Source: Bacteroidia bacterium (lineage in GTDB: Bacteria; Bacteroidota; Bacteroidia; Bacteroidales; F082). Taken from it: a DNA stretch of 54,158 nucleotides. Positions 1-8,433 of the stretch are shown here, piece after piece. Under the pieces are notes generated by a model that saw only the letters and a program-made list of their open reading frames with translations, had not been told where the DNA came from and ran no database searches. The stretch covers positions 1 to 54,158 of the forward strand of contig JAUNNU010000003.1 in the NCBI GenBank assembly GCA_030537295.1, in the 5' to 3' direction. The position numbers and the translations under genes were made by a program. Numbering within the stretch: the stretch's first letter is position 1; the number at the start of each line of letters is the position of its first letter.

Positions 1-25
1 ACTTGTGTTAAAAAACTTGTGAAAA

Positions 26-853
26 ATGAAATATAATAGAGTATTGACAATTGCAGGAAGTGACTCTGGCGGTGGTGCTGGAATCCAGGCCGATATTAAA
101 ACGATCTCTGCGTGTGGGTGTTATGCGGCATCGGCAATCACCGCGATCACAATACAGAACACGTTGGGTGTCAAGGCAGTACACCCGATTCCCGTTGATA
201 TAATCGAACAGCAGATTGAGGCTGTCATCGAAGACATCGGCGTTGATGCAGTGAAAATCGGGATGTTGCATTCGGCGGAAGTGGTTTGCGGAGTCGCAAA
301 GACACTTGCTAAATTTGATGTCAAAAACATTGTCCTCGACCCGGTTATGGTTTCTACATCCGGACACCGTCTTATTGAAGAAGATGCGGTGAGCATGCTT
401 ATCGCAAAATTGATGCCAATGGCTCGTGTCATAACCCCGAACATACCCGAAGCGGAAATGCTTCTCGGTGGAATGAAAATTGAACATCAGTCGGAACTTC
501 CTGATGCTGCTCGAAAATTAGCCGAAAAAGTCGGTACTTCGGTGCTTCTCAAAGCCGGTCATCTGACTGAAGAAAAACTCGTTGACATTTTCTATGACAT
601 TGAGGATAAGTGCTTTTATGAACTTCCATCGATACGTGTCCATACGAAAAACACTCACGGAACCGGCTGCACGATGTCATCGGCATTCGCTTCGTTCCTC
701 GCAAAAGGACTTTCTTTGCATGAAGCCGCCGCTGAAGCCAAAAAATACATCAATGATGCAATTGTCGCCGGCGCTGATTACGAAATAGGTCATGGATACG
801 GCCCCGTAAAGCACTTTTATCGCTTTTGGAATGATGACAATTTCGCAAAATGA
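26..853 (+). CDS. thiD: Hydroxymethylpyrimidine/phosphomethylpyrimidine kinase
   Basis: ThiD phosphorylates HMP and then HMP-phosphate in cytosolic thiamine synthesis. The 275-residue protein has the family's full length. It shows the ribokinase-like N-terminal motif GSDSGGGAGIQADIKT (about residues 11-26), the central DPVMVSTSG motif and the C-terminal NTHGTGCT anion-hole/catalytic motif. The ATG follows an A-rich stretch. Only 25 bases precede it in the window, so neither a promoter nor a TPP riboswitch can be judged. No other thiamine gene is adjacent; feoB follows after 80 bases with its own promoter. The assignment rests on the motifs and is firm. Confidence 0.95.
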   Translation: MKYNRVLTIAGSDSGGGAGIQADIKTISACGCYAASAITAITIQNTLGVKAVHPIPVDIIEQQIEAVIEDIGVDAVKIGMLHSAEVVCGVAKTLAKFDVKNIVLDPVMVSTSGHRLIEEDAVSMLIAKLMPMARVITPNIPEAEMLLGGMKIEHQSELPDAARKLAEKVGTSVLLKAGHLTEEKLVDIFYDIEDKCFYELPSIRVHTKNTHGTGCTMSSAFASFLAKGLSLHEAAAEAKKYINDAIVAGADYEIGHGYGPVKHFYRFWNDDNFAK

Positions 854-905
854 CAAATTATTTATAATAATTCTAAATAAGAAGTCGTTCTATCTTAAAA
901 TTTAG

Positions 906-913
906 TATTTTTG
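906..913 (+). promoter_or_regulatory. Bacteroidota -7 box for the feoB-like gene
   Basis: TATTTTTG matches the Bacteroidota TAnnTTTG -7 consensus and lies 20 bases before the ATG at 934. No clear -33 element is seen. Confidence 0.55.
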
Positions 914-933
914 CAAACTGAAATTATTTTAGG

Positions 934-3036
934 ATGAACGAACAGAATTTTATTTGTAGTGGACAATGTGAAAAATGCTTGAATGGTTTGTCATGTATCA
1001 GAATGGCAAATTTACGCGGGCGAAAGCTGCTGGTACTTGTGGTCGGCTTGCCTGACAGCAACCACACCGCATTGCTCGAACAAATATATAAAAATACAGA
1101 TTTAACTGACGAACCTGATGTCGTTGTCTTTAACGGACAAGCCATCAGATTCGTTGATATACAAGACGTTGATGCCGCCGCTGACCCATTGGTCACTGAA
1201 AGACGTGTTGCAGGTTTCGTTAAAAATCATAAACCCGACTTGATTCTGAATGTCGTTGACTCGACGAATCTTGAGGAAAACCTTCATCTCACGGCGCGTC
1301 TTATTGACATGCATTCTCGTCTTGTGGTAGCTTTGAATAAATACGATGACCTTCTTGCCACAGAACATTCCGTTGATTATGAACAACTTGGCAACATGAT
1401 GGGCTTCAAGGCGACTCCGACTGACTCATCGAGCGGAAAAGGAATCAACGAACTTCTGAATGTGATAATCGGTGCCATCGTGAAGAACGAAGGCGTGAAA
1501 CACACTCATGTTCCATACGGTCAGGATCTTGAGCGTTCCATCGGGAAGATTGAAGAAGTCGTCTCGTCATTTCCCGACTTGCGCGATTATGACAAAAGAT
1601 ATGTGGCGATCAGGCTGTTACAGGATTTTGAAAACTGTCGTGAATTGTTGAATGGTCACGATGAAGTGATTGAGAATGTGGTAAATAACGAGGTGAGAAT
1701 GTTGAGGCGAGAGTTTCACACTTCGCCCGCCGAGCTGATGAAATCGGCAAGTCATGGTTTCGTCCACGGTGCGTTGCAGGAGACGTTGCGTCACAGCAAA
1801 GACGACAGCGACCATACATTTTTGCAGAAGCTCGATGCCGTTTTGACGAACCGATGGCTCGGATTGCCGTTGTTACTTTTGGTGCTTTTCCTTGTTTTTG
1901 AAGCGACTTTCACGCTCGGCGCATATCCGCAGGACTGGATTGACATCGGCGTGAACTTCGTTGCTGACTGGCTCCGTGGCGTCATGCCTCACGGTTGGTT
2001 CAGCAGCATGGTCATCGACGGCGTCGTGATGGGAGTGGGGGCGGTGCTTGCTTTTCTGCCGAATATCATTATACTTTTCTTCTTCCTCTCGATGCTCGAA
2101 GATTCCGGATATATGTCGCGCGCCGCCTTCGTGATGGACAAAATCATGCACTTCATCGGACTTCACGGACGTTCGTTCATCCCGATGCTTATTGGTTTCG
2201 GCTGCAACGTCCCGGCGATTCTTGCTGCGAAATCCATTGATAATAAGAAAAACCGAATGCTGACGATGCTGATGATTCCGTTCATGTCATGTTCGGCTCG
2301 GTTGCCTGTATATATGCTGTTTGTTGCGGCGTTTTTTGCAAAATATAAGTCATTGGTAATGATGTCGATGTATGTCATTGGCATTGTTTTTGCAATAATT
2401 TTTGCTTTCATAATGAAACGCACGAAATATTTCAGACAGGCTGAAAACGACTATGTTTCAGAGCTACCGCCGTTCAGGAAACCGACTTTGCGAAATACCG
2501 GCGCACATATCTGGGAGCGCACCGCCGATTACCTGAAAAAGATTTCCACCGTGATTCTAGCAGCCTCGGTCGTCATCTGGGCTTTGGAATATTTCCCGAA
2601 TGACAAGACCGGCAACGGTGCCAACAAAGAGGAATCGTATCTCGCAATGATTGGACGCAGTATGGAACCTGTGATGCGTCCGCTTGGTTTCGATTGGAAG
2701 ATGAATGTCTGTATCTTGACAGGCCTTCCAGCCAAGGAAGCCATTGTCAGCACGATGGGAATTTTGTATCACATTGACGATGAAGAAGGTACGACATCGT
2801 TGGCCAAAGCGATGCGTGATGATGTATATACTTCAGGACCAAGAATCGGGCAGCATGTTTTCACGCCGGCGGTGAGTTGGGCGTTCATGTTGTTTGTGCT
2901 TCTGTATTTCCCTTGCATAGCGACGATAGCGACATTGCGCAGGGAAGTAGGTCGCGGTTGGGCGGCGTTCTCGGTGGTGAATTCTTTGTTTTTAGCTTGG
3001 ATAGTGGCGTTCGGGGTGTATCAGATTTTCGGGTGA
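934..3036 (+). CDS. feoB: FeoB-like ferrous iron transporter with degenerate G domain
   Basis: Inner-membrane Fe(II) uptake permease family. The 700-residue protein has an N-terminal G-like domain (about 30-180), a helical linker and a C-terminal multi-helix permease from about residue 308, including the FeoB core motif GCNVPAILAAKSI. The G domain keeps the FeoB signature VVDSTNLEENLHLT (about 107-120) and the G4 motif NKYD (135-138). Its P-loop, however, reads GLPDSNHT (38-45), so the invariant Lys is His, and the G3 DxxG motif is absent. A Cys-rich N-terminus (C8, C12, C15, C21) replaces the FeoA domain often fused in this phylum. Membership of the family is clear; GTP hydrolysis is doubtful. 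Confidence 0.88.
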   Translation: MNEQNFICSGQCEKCLNGLSCIRMANLRGRKLLVLVVGLPDSNHTALLEQIYKNTDLTDEPDVVVFNGQAIRFVDIQDVDAAADPLVTERRVAGFVKNHKPDLILNVVDSTNLEENLHLTARLIDMHSRLVVALNKYDDLLATEHSVDYEQLGNMMGFKATPTDSSSGKGINELLNVIIGAIVKNEGVKHTHVPYGQDLERSIGKIEEVVSSFPDLRDYDKRYVAIRLLQDFENCRELLNGHDEVIENVVNNEVRMLRREFHTSPAELMKSASHGFVHGALQETLRHSKDDSDHTFLQKLDAVLTNRWLGLPLLLLVLFLVFEATFTLGAYPQDWIDIGVNFVADWLRGVMPHGWFSSMVIDGVVMGVGAVLAFLPNIIILFFFLSMLEDSGYMSRAAFVMDKIMHFIGLHGRSFIPMLIGFGCNVPAILAAKSIDNKKNRMLTMLMIPFMSCSARLPVYMLFVAAFFAKYKSLVMMSMYVIGIVFAIIFAFIMKRTKYFRQAENDYVSELPPFRKPTLRNTGAHIWERTADYLKKISTVILAASVVIWALEYFPNDKTGNGANKEESYLAMIGRSMEPVMRPLGFDWKMNVCILTGLPAKEAIVSTMGILYHIDDEEGTTSLAKAMRDDVYTSGPRIGQHVFTPAVSWAFMLFVLLYFPCIATIATLRREVGRGWAAFSVVNSLFLAWIVAFGVYQIFG

Positions 3037-3062
3037 GAACTGAAGATAAGCGCATTAAATAA

Positions 3063-3094
3063 AAACGGCATCTCGAATCAACGGGATGCCGTTT
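3063..3094. terminator. Bidirectional hairpin terminator between feoB and fusA
   Basis: Arms 3063-3075 and 3082-3094 (AAACGGCAT...ATGCCGTTT) form a stem of about 13 bp with one G-U pair and a 6-base loop. It lies between convergent genes, with an A-run on the left and a T-rich right flank, so it could serve both strands. Confidence 0.8.
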
Positions 3095-3121
3095 CTGTAA
3101 TGTAGTGAGTTATTAGTGATC

Positions 3122-5188
3122 TCATTCCTTATTTCTTTCCTTTACGATTTCCTCCTGTTTGTCCTTTGGTGTCGGGGAATATTGGTAGAACTCCATCGAG
3201 TAGTTGGCGCGTCCTGACGTGACGTTGCGGAGTGCCGTGGCATAGCCGAACATCTCCATGAGCGGCACGAAGGCATCGACTTTTTGTGAGCCTTTGCGGA
3301 AACGGCGCATCGCCTCGATACGGCCGCGGCGTTTGTTCAGGTCGCCGGTGACGTTGCCGATATAGTCGTCTGGTGTGTTGACCTCGACCTTCATCGTAGG
3401 TTCAAGAAGGACTGGTGACGCTTTCATGAACGCCTGCTTGAAGCACATTTGAGCGCAGAGCTGGAACGCCATGTCGCTCGAATCGACGGGGTGGAAGCTG
3501 CCGTCGAGAAGCACACACTTGACATCGACGACAGGATAACCCGCAAACGGGCCTTTCAACATGGCGGTCTGCAAGCCTTTCTGTACCGACGGGATGAACT
3601 CTTTTGGAATCACGCCGCCTTTTGTAACGTCAACAAATTCAAAGCCTTTGCCAGGATTCGGCTCAAAACGGATGACGGTGTGCGCGAACTGTCCCTTGCC
3701 GCCGGTCTGCTTGACGAATCTGTAGTTGCACTCGAACGCTGAGGCGATTGTCTCGCGGAATGAGACAGAAGGTGCGCCGACAGTCACCGGCACTTTGAAC
3801 TCCTCTTTCAGACGGTCAACGATGATTTCAAGATGAAGCTCGCCCATGCCCGCGATGATGGTCTCTTCGGTCTCCTCATCGAAATGTGCGCGGAACGACG
3901 GGTCTTCGTTGCAGAGTTTCGCCAATGCCTCACCGAGTTTCCCGCGGTTTTTCTTGTCTTCAAGATTTATCTTCATCTCGATGACCGCTGGCGGGATGTG
4001 TATGTTTTCCAACAAGATAGGTGATTCTTCGTTGCATAGTGTGTCGCCGGTCCTGGTGGTCTTCATTCCGACAAGTGCCACGATCTCGCCCGCTCCGGCT
4101 TCCGTAATCTCCTCACGTTCTTTGGCTTTGATGCGGAAGATACGGCCGATGCGTTCGGTCTTGCCTTTATTTGTGTTGTAAACCGTCATGCCGCTCGTGA
4201 GCTTGCCGCTGAACACGCGGATGAAAGTCTGCTGTCCGACATACGGGTCGTTGATGAGCTTGAACGCCAACGCCGAGAACGGCTCGTTTTCAAGAGGGTT
4301 GCGCTGAATCGTCTTCTCTTCGTCGTTCGGGTCGTGTGCGATGATTGCGCCAAGGTCTTTCGGTGACGGCAGATAGTCAACGATTGCGTCGAGCAGAAGC
4401 TGGATGCCTTTGTTCTTGTACGCCGAGCCGCATAAAACCGGCACCATCATCAGCTTGATGGTCGCTGTGCGGATGGCGGCTTTCAGCTTTTCAACAGGGA
4501 TTTCTTCGTCAGCGAGGTAAAGTTCCGCAATCTCGTCATCGAAGTCGGCGACATGTTCAATGAGATTGTGATGGGCGGCGACGGCCTGTTCTTTCAGGTT
4601 CTCCGGAATAGGGCCGATGATACGTTCTTTCTCCTTGAAAATCACGGAGTTCATATTGACAAGGTCAATCATTCCTTCAAATGAATCTTCCTGTCCGATT
4701 GGCATTTGAATCGGCACTGCATTTGCGCCGAGATACTTGTTCATCTGGTTGACAACTTCGTTGAAATCGGCACCGGTGCGGTCCATCTTGTTGACGAAAG
4801 CGATACGTGGCACGCGGTATTTATCCGCCTGGTTCCACACCGTCTCGCTTTGTGGCTGAACGCCGCCGACAGCGCAGAAGACAGCCACCATTCCGTCTAT
4901 GACTCTCAATGAACGCTCGACTTCCACCGTGAAGTCAACGTGGCCGGGAGTGTCAATAAGGTTGATTTGATGGTCGTTCCAATGTGTAGTGATTGCTGCG
5001 GAAGCGATTGTGATGCCGCGTTCCTGCTCCTGTTTCATGAAGTCCATCGTGGCCTGTCCGTCGTGTGTCTCGCCGACCTTGCGGTTTACGCCCGTGAAAA
5101 ACAAAATACGCTCGGAGCATGTTGTCTTACCTGCATCGATATGCGCTGCAATACCGATGTTTCTTAATTTTGAAATGTTTAAACCCAT
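3122..5188 (-). CDS. fusA: Elongation factor G
   Basis: Translational GTPase that drives ribosomal translocation. At 688 residues it is slightly shorter than E. coli EF-G (704). All G motifs are intact: AHIDAGKTT (15-23), DTPGH (79-83) and NKMD (133-136). The remaining length fits domains II-V, ending in a short charged tail. It is not in an rpsL-rpsG-tuf context; neighbours are feoB (convergent) and hrpB (divergent). Bacteroidota often carry more than one EF-G, so this may be a second paralogue rather than the str-operon copy. Family assignment is firm; which paralogue is not resolved here. Confidence 0.93.
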   Translation of the reverse strand: MGLNISKLRNIGIAAHIDAGKTTCSERILFFTGVNRKVGETHDGQATMDFMKQEQERGITIASAAITTHWNDHQINLIDTPGHVDFTVEVERSLRVIDGMVAVFCAVGGVQPQSETVWNQADKYRVPRIAFVNKMDRTGADFNEVVNQMNKYLGANAVPIQMPIGQEDSFEGMIDLVNMNSVIFKEKERIIGPIPENLKEQAVAAHHNLIEHVADFDDEIAELYLADEEIPVEKLKAAIRTATIKLMMVPVLCGSAYKNKGIQLLLDAIVDYLPSPKDLGAIIAHDPNDEEKTIQRNPLENEPFSALAFKLINDPYVGQQTFIRVFSGKLTSGMTVYNTNKGKTERIGRIFRIKAKEREEITEAGAGEIVALVGMKTTRTGDTLCNEESPILLENIHIPPAVIEMKINLEDKKNRGKLGEALAKLCNEDPSFRAHFDEETEETIIAGMGELHLEIIVDRLKEEFKVPVTVGAPSVSFRETIASAFECNYRFVKQTGGKGQFAHTVIRFEPNPGKGFEFVDVTKGGVIPKEFIPSVQKGLQTAMLKGPFAGYPVVDVKCVLLDGSFHPVDSSDMAFQLCAQMCFKQAFMKASPVLLEPTMKVEVNTPDDYIGNVTGDLNKRRGRIEAMRRFRKGSQKVDAFVPLMEMFGYATALRNVTSGRANYSMEFYQYSPTPKDKQEEIVKERNKE

Positions 5189-5248
5189 ATTTATTTAATT
5201 GATTATCAAAATATTATATATATTTATGCCATTATGTGAATGCGGTTG

Positions 5249-5256
5249 CAAAAGTA
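5249..5256 (-). promoter_or_regulatory. -7 box for fusA
   Basis: On the minus strand this reads TACTTTTG, a TAnnTTTG match, about 60 bases upstream of the fusA start, leaving an AT-rich 5' UTR. Confidence 0.5.
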
Positions 5257-5305
5257 CAAATAATATCTGGATTTTTAATATTTTTTATTCTATTTGTTTT
5301 TTGAC

Positions 5306-5313
5306 TATTTTTG
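5306..5313 (+). promoter_or_regulatory. -7 box for hrpB
   Basis: TATTTTTG lies 17 bases before the hrpB ATG at 5331, implying a very short 5' UTR. Confidence 0.5.
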
Positions 5314-5330
5314 CATTTTGTTTTTGAAAA

Positions 5331-7814
5331 ATGATTGACAAATCCGAGGTTTTGAAATTACCTGCTTTTTCGATAGCCGATGAGGTGAATCGCAGGCTTG
5401 AAAGTTGTAACAGCTTGGTTATCACTGCACCGCCGGGTGCGGGAAAATCGACGTTGCTTCCTTTGACGATCCTTGAAGGCCTGAAAGACAACGGGAAAGT
5501 CATCATGCTTGAGCCGCGTCGCCTCGCTGCGCGTCAGATTGCGGAACGGATGGCTTCGCTTTTGAACGAGAAAGTTGGCGTGACCGTAGGCTACCGAATC
5601 CGTTTTGAGAAAAACGTCTCCCTGAAAACCCGAATCGAAGTCGTGACAGAAGGAATCCTGACGCGGATGCTCGTCGCCGACCCGACGCTCGACGGCGTTT
5701 CCGTTGTCATCTTCGACGAATTTCATGAACGCAGCCTCGCTTCTGACGTCGCCCTCGCCCTGACACGTGAGGCGCAAGACATCATCCGCCATGACTTGAA
5801 AATCGTGATAATGTCAGCGACGATTGACGCGACGGCAATCTGTTCCGAATTGAAAGCACCTTTGATTAACAGCGAAGGCCGCATGTTCCCTGTCGAGATA
5901 AGATATTCCGAGCAGGACATTAATATTAATAAGGTGTCGGAAGAAACGGCTCGTATCATAAGCTGGGCGCATCGTGAAAACGAAGGCGACATCTTGGCGT
6001 TTCTGCCGGGTCAGGCGGAGATTTTAAAATGTAAGGAATTGATAGGTGATGCTTTAGGTGAGACGAAGATTCTGCCGCTTTACGGGAATCTCTCTCCGCA
6101 GGAACAACGTTTGGCGATTACGCCGTCTGCAAAAGGCGAACGGAAAGTTGTCTTGGCGACTCCGATAGCGGAGACGTCGTTGACCATCGAAGGCGTGAAG
6201 ATTGTGGTGGATTCCGGGTTTTACCGCAATCTCGTCTTCGACCGGCGAAACGGCTTGAGTCATCTTGAAACCGCGCGTATCAGCCTCGATATGGCGACAC
6301 AACGCACCGGACGAGCAGGACGCCTTTCCGAAGGAATCTGTTACCGCCTCTGGACGCGTATGTCGGAACACCGAATGACCGAATGCCGGCGCGCGGAAAT
6401 CCTCGACGCCGACCTTGCGTCAACAATTCTTGACATCGCTGCTTGGGGCGAACACGATGTCATGAGGCTTCCGTGGCTCACAACGCCCCCGACTGCCAAC
6501 GTCGCACAGGCGACACGACTTCTTAATATGCTCGGAGCAATTGATAATGAAGGCAATATCACCGAAATCGGGAAAACAATGTCCAAGATGCCTTGCCATC
6601 CGCGAATCTCCAAGATGCTCGTCACAGCAAAAAATGACAAGATGAAGGCTCTCGCCGCCGACATCGCCGCAATCCTTGAAGAGAAAGACCCGCTTTCTTC
6701 CTTGGAAAACGACTCCGACATCAACGCCAGAATCAATCTCCTGCGCAAAGCAAGAAAAAACAATTCTGATGGAAAATGGAATCGTATCGTATTGATTGCC
6801 AATGAATATCTGCGCCTTGCTCATGTACGCACCGACAATGAACCGCCCGATGCCTTTGAAACAGGCGAACTCGTGGCTTCAGCATATCCCGAACGCATCG
6901 CTAAATCTCTTGACAACAACGGAAAATACAAACTTGCAAGCGGCGACAACGCCGTCGTAAATCCGAAAGACGACCTCTCGTCGCACGAATGGCTTGCGGT
7001 GGCATCGCTGAATGCTGCAAGCGGGAATGTCTTTCTCGCCTCGCCGTTGAGAAAAGAGACGTTGACGGCTATGTCTAAAAAGCGTGACAATATCTCTTGG
7101 GACAGCAAAAAAGGTCAGGTTGTTGCACGAAATGAATTGTATATCGGGACTTTGGTTGTTGAAAGTCGTCAGATTCAAGATAATTGCAACAAACAGATTG
7201 TCAAGGTTTTATGTGAAGCATGTGCTAAAGACGGTTTAAGCATTCTCGATTTTTCCGAAGACGTGGAACGGCTTCAACGTCGTATTTCCGCCGTCTCATC
7301 ATGGCATCCCGAACTTGAAATTCCAGATTTGAGTACGGAGACGATTTTAAAAAATACAGAAGAATGGCTGCCGTTTTATCTTGAAAATGGCGGGAAATTG
7401 AAAACAAACATCAGTGAATTGAAGAAAATCGACCTTTGCGAGGCGATTTGGGCGATGCTTTCGTATGAACAACAACAAATTATTGACAAACTCGCACCGT
7501 CGCACATAGTTGTCCCGACTGGAAGCCGAATCCGCGTCGATTACCGTCAAGGTGCTGACAATCCGATAGTTAGCGTTAGGCTACAGGAATGTTTCGGGCT
7601 TGCCGACACGCCTCGTGTTGACGATGGGAAACGTCCCGTTCTGATGGAGCTTCTGTCGCCAGGTTTCAAACCCGTCCAGCTGACACAAGACCTGCGCAGT
7701 TTTTGGCAAAACATTTATTTTGAAGTCAAAAAAGAACTAAAACGCAGATATCCAAAGCATTACTGGCCTGACAATCCGCTTGACGCCGAGGCTGTGAGAG
7801 GAGTGAAAAAATAA
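5331..7814 (+). CDS. hrpB: ATP-dependent helicase HrpB
   Basis: DEAH/RHA-type ATP-dependent RNA helicase family protein, 827 residues, the usual HrpB length. Visible motifs are Walker A APPGAGKST (33-41), motif II DEFH (129-132; this Phe variant is normal for HrpB), motif III SAT (about 160-162), and the C-terminal helicase motif QRTGRAGR. The long region after the helicase core matches the HrpB-specific C-terminal domain, ending YPKHYWPDNPLDAEA, a typical HrpB ending. The physiological substrate of bacterial HrpB is poorly defined. It is transcribed alone, between fusA and the UpxY-like gene. Confidence 0.93.
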   Translation: MIDKSEVLKLPAFSIADEVNRRLESCNSLVITAPPGAGKSTLLPLTILEGLKDNGKVIMLEPRRLAARQIAERMASLLNEKVGVTVGYRIRFEKNVSLKTRIEVVTEGILTRMLVADPTLDGVSVVIFDEFHERSLASDVALALTREAQDIIRHDLKIVIMSATIDATAICSELKAPLINSEGRMFPVEIRYSEQDININKVSEETARIISWAHRENEGDILAFLPGQAEILKCKELIGDALGETKILPLYGNLSPQEQRLAITPSAKGERKVVLATPIAETSLTIEGVKIVVDSGFYRNLVFDRRNGLSHLETARISLDMATQRTGRAGRLSEGICYRLWTRMSEHRMTECRRAEILDADLASTILDIAAWGEHDVMRLPWLTTPPTANVAQATRLLNMLGAIDNEGNITEIGKTMSKMPCHPRISKMLVTAKNDKMKALAADIAAILEEKDPLSSLENDSDINARINLLRKARKNNSDGKWNRIVLIANEYLRLAHVRTDNEPPDAFETGELVASAYPERIAKSLDNNGKYKLASGDNAVVNPKDDLSSHEWLAVASLNAASGNVFLASPLRKETLTAMSKKRDNISWDSKKGQVVARNELYIGTLVVESRQIQDNCNKQIVKVLCEACAKDGLSILDFSEDVERLQRRISAVSSWHPELEIPDLSTETILKNTEEWLPFYLENGGKLKTNISELKKIDLCEAIWAMLSYEQQQIIDKLAPSHIVVPTGSRIRVDYRQGADNPIVSVRLQECFGLADTPRVDDGKRPVLMELLSPGFKPVQLTQDLRSFWQNIYFEVKKELKRRYPKHYWPDNPLDAEAVRGVKK

Positions 7815-7840
7815 TTTTTCAAAAGGAATCGTTTTTTTAT

Positions 7841-7848
7841 TACTTTTG
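7841..7848 (+). promoter_or_regulatory. -7 box for the UpxY-like gene
   Basis: TACTTTTG matches the TAnnTTTG -7 consensus, 20 bases before the ATG at 7869. The gene therefore probably has its own promoter rather than relying on hrpB transcription. Confidence 0.55.
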
Positions 7849-7868
7849 CAGCTCTCAAATAATTTTGA

Positions 7869-8429
7869 ATGGAAGAACTTGATAAACTCGACAAGAATAA
7901 AGATGCATGGTATGTGATGCGTGTCACTTATCAGCGCGAGATTTATGCATCAAAGATTCTTGATGAGTTGAATATCAAGAACTTCGTCCCGACACAAAGA
8001 ACCAAAATAAGAAACTCACAAGGCATTTCAATTGGTTGGAAGACCGAAGCTCTTGTTCACAATTACATTTTTATTTTCTCAAACTTCAACAGAATAATGG
8101 AGCTGAAGCAGGGAAGACTTGAGTTTCTTCGTTTTTTGATGAGCAAAAACAACGGTGATTTGATGGAGCCGCAGACTGTCCGCGAGAGAGAGATGCAAAA
8201 TTTCATCAAGATTGTGAACACACAAAAAGCCGTTCTCCTTGACGCATCCATCGATTTGAAGAAAGGTGAGAAAGTGCGTGTGCTCACCGGCGTTTTCGAG
8301 GGAGTTGAAGGCACTCTCGTGACAATGCCGAACAAGAGAAGCAAACGTGTCGTCGTAAAAATAGAAGGCGTCGCGGCTGTGGCGACAATTTTGCTCAGCA
8401 ACCGCGACGTCGAAAGAATTAACTATTAA
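7869..8429 (+). CDS. UpxY-type NusG-like transcription antiterminator
   Basis: A 186-residue NusG paralogue. The N-terminal NGN-like part contains AWYVMRV (about 13-19) and a central FIFSNF-type core. The C-terminal KOW-type segment reads KGEKVRVLTGVFEGVEGTL. This is the UpxY family, whose members bind RNA polymerase at capsule-locus leaders and prevent early termination. Such genes normally open the polysaccharide operon. Here it is a single gene between hrpB and a convergent S9 peptidase, about 11 kb before the polysaccharide genes. The target is inferred; the leader at 19358-19541 is the nearest candidate. A different locus elsewhere is possible. Confidence 0.8.
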   Translation: MEELDKLDKNKDAWYVMRVTYQREIYASKILDELNIKNFVPTQRTKIRNSQGISIGWKTEALVHNYIFIFSNFNRIMELKQGRLEFLRFLMSKNNGDLMEPQTVREREMQNFIKIVNTQKAVLLDASIDLKKGEKVRVLTGVFEGVEGTLVTMPNKRSKRVVVKIEGVAAVATILLSNRDVERINY

Positions 8430-8433
8430 TTTG

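Noticed and set aside
5718-5729. Altered DEAD/DEAH box (DEFH) in the helicase as a sign of inactivity
   Set aside because: DEFH is the usual motif II of the HrpB family.
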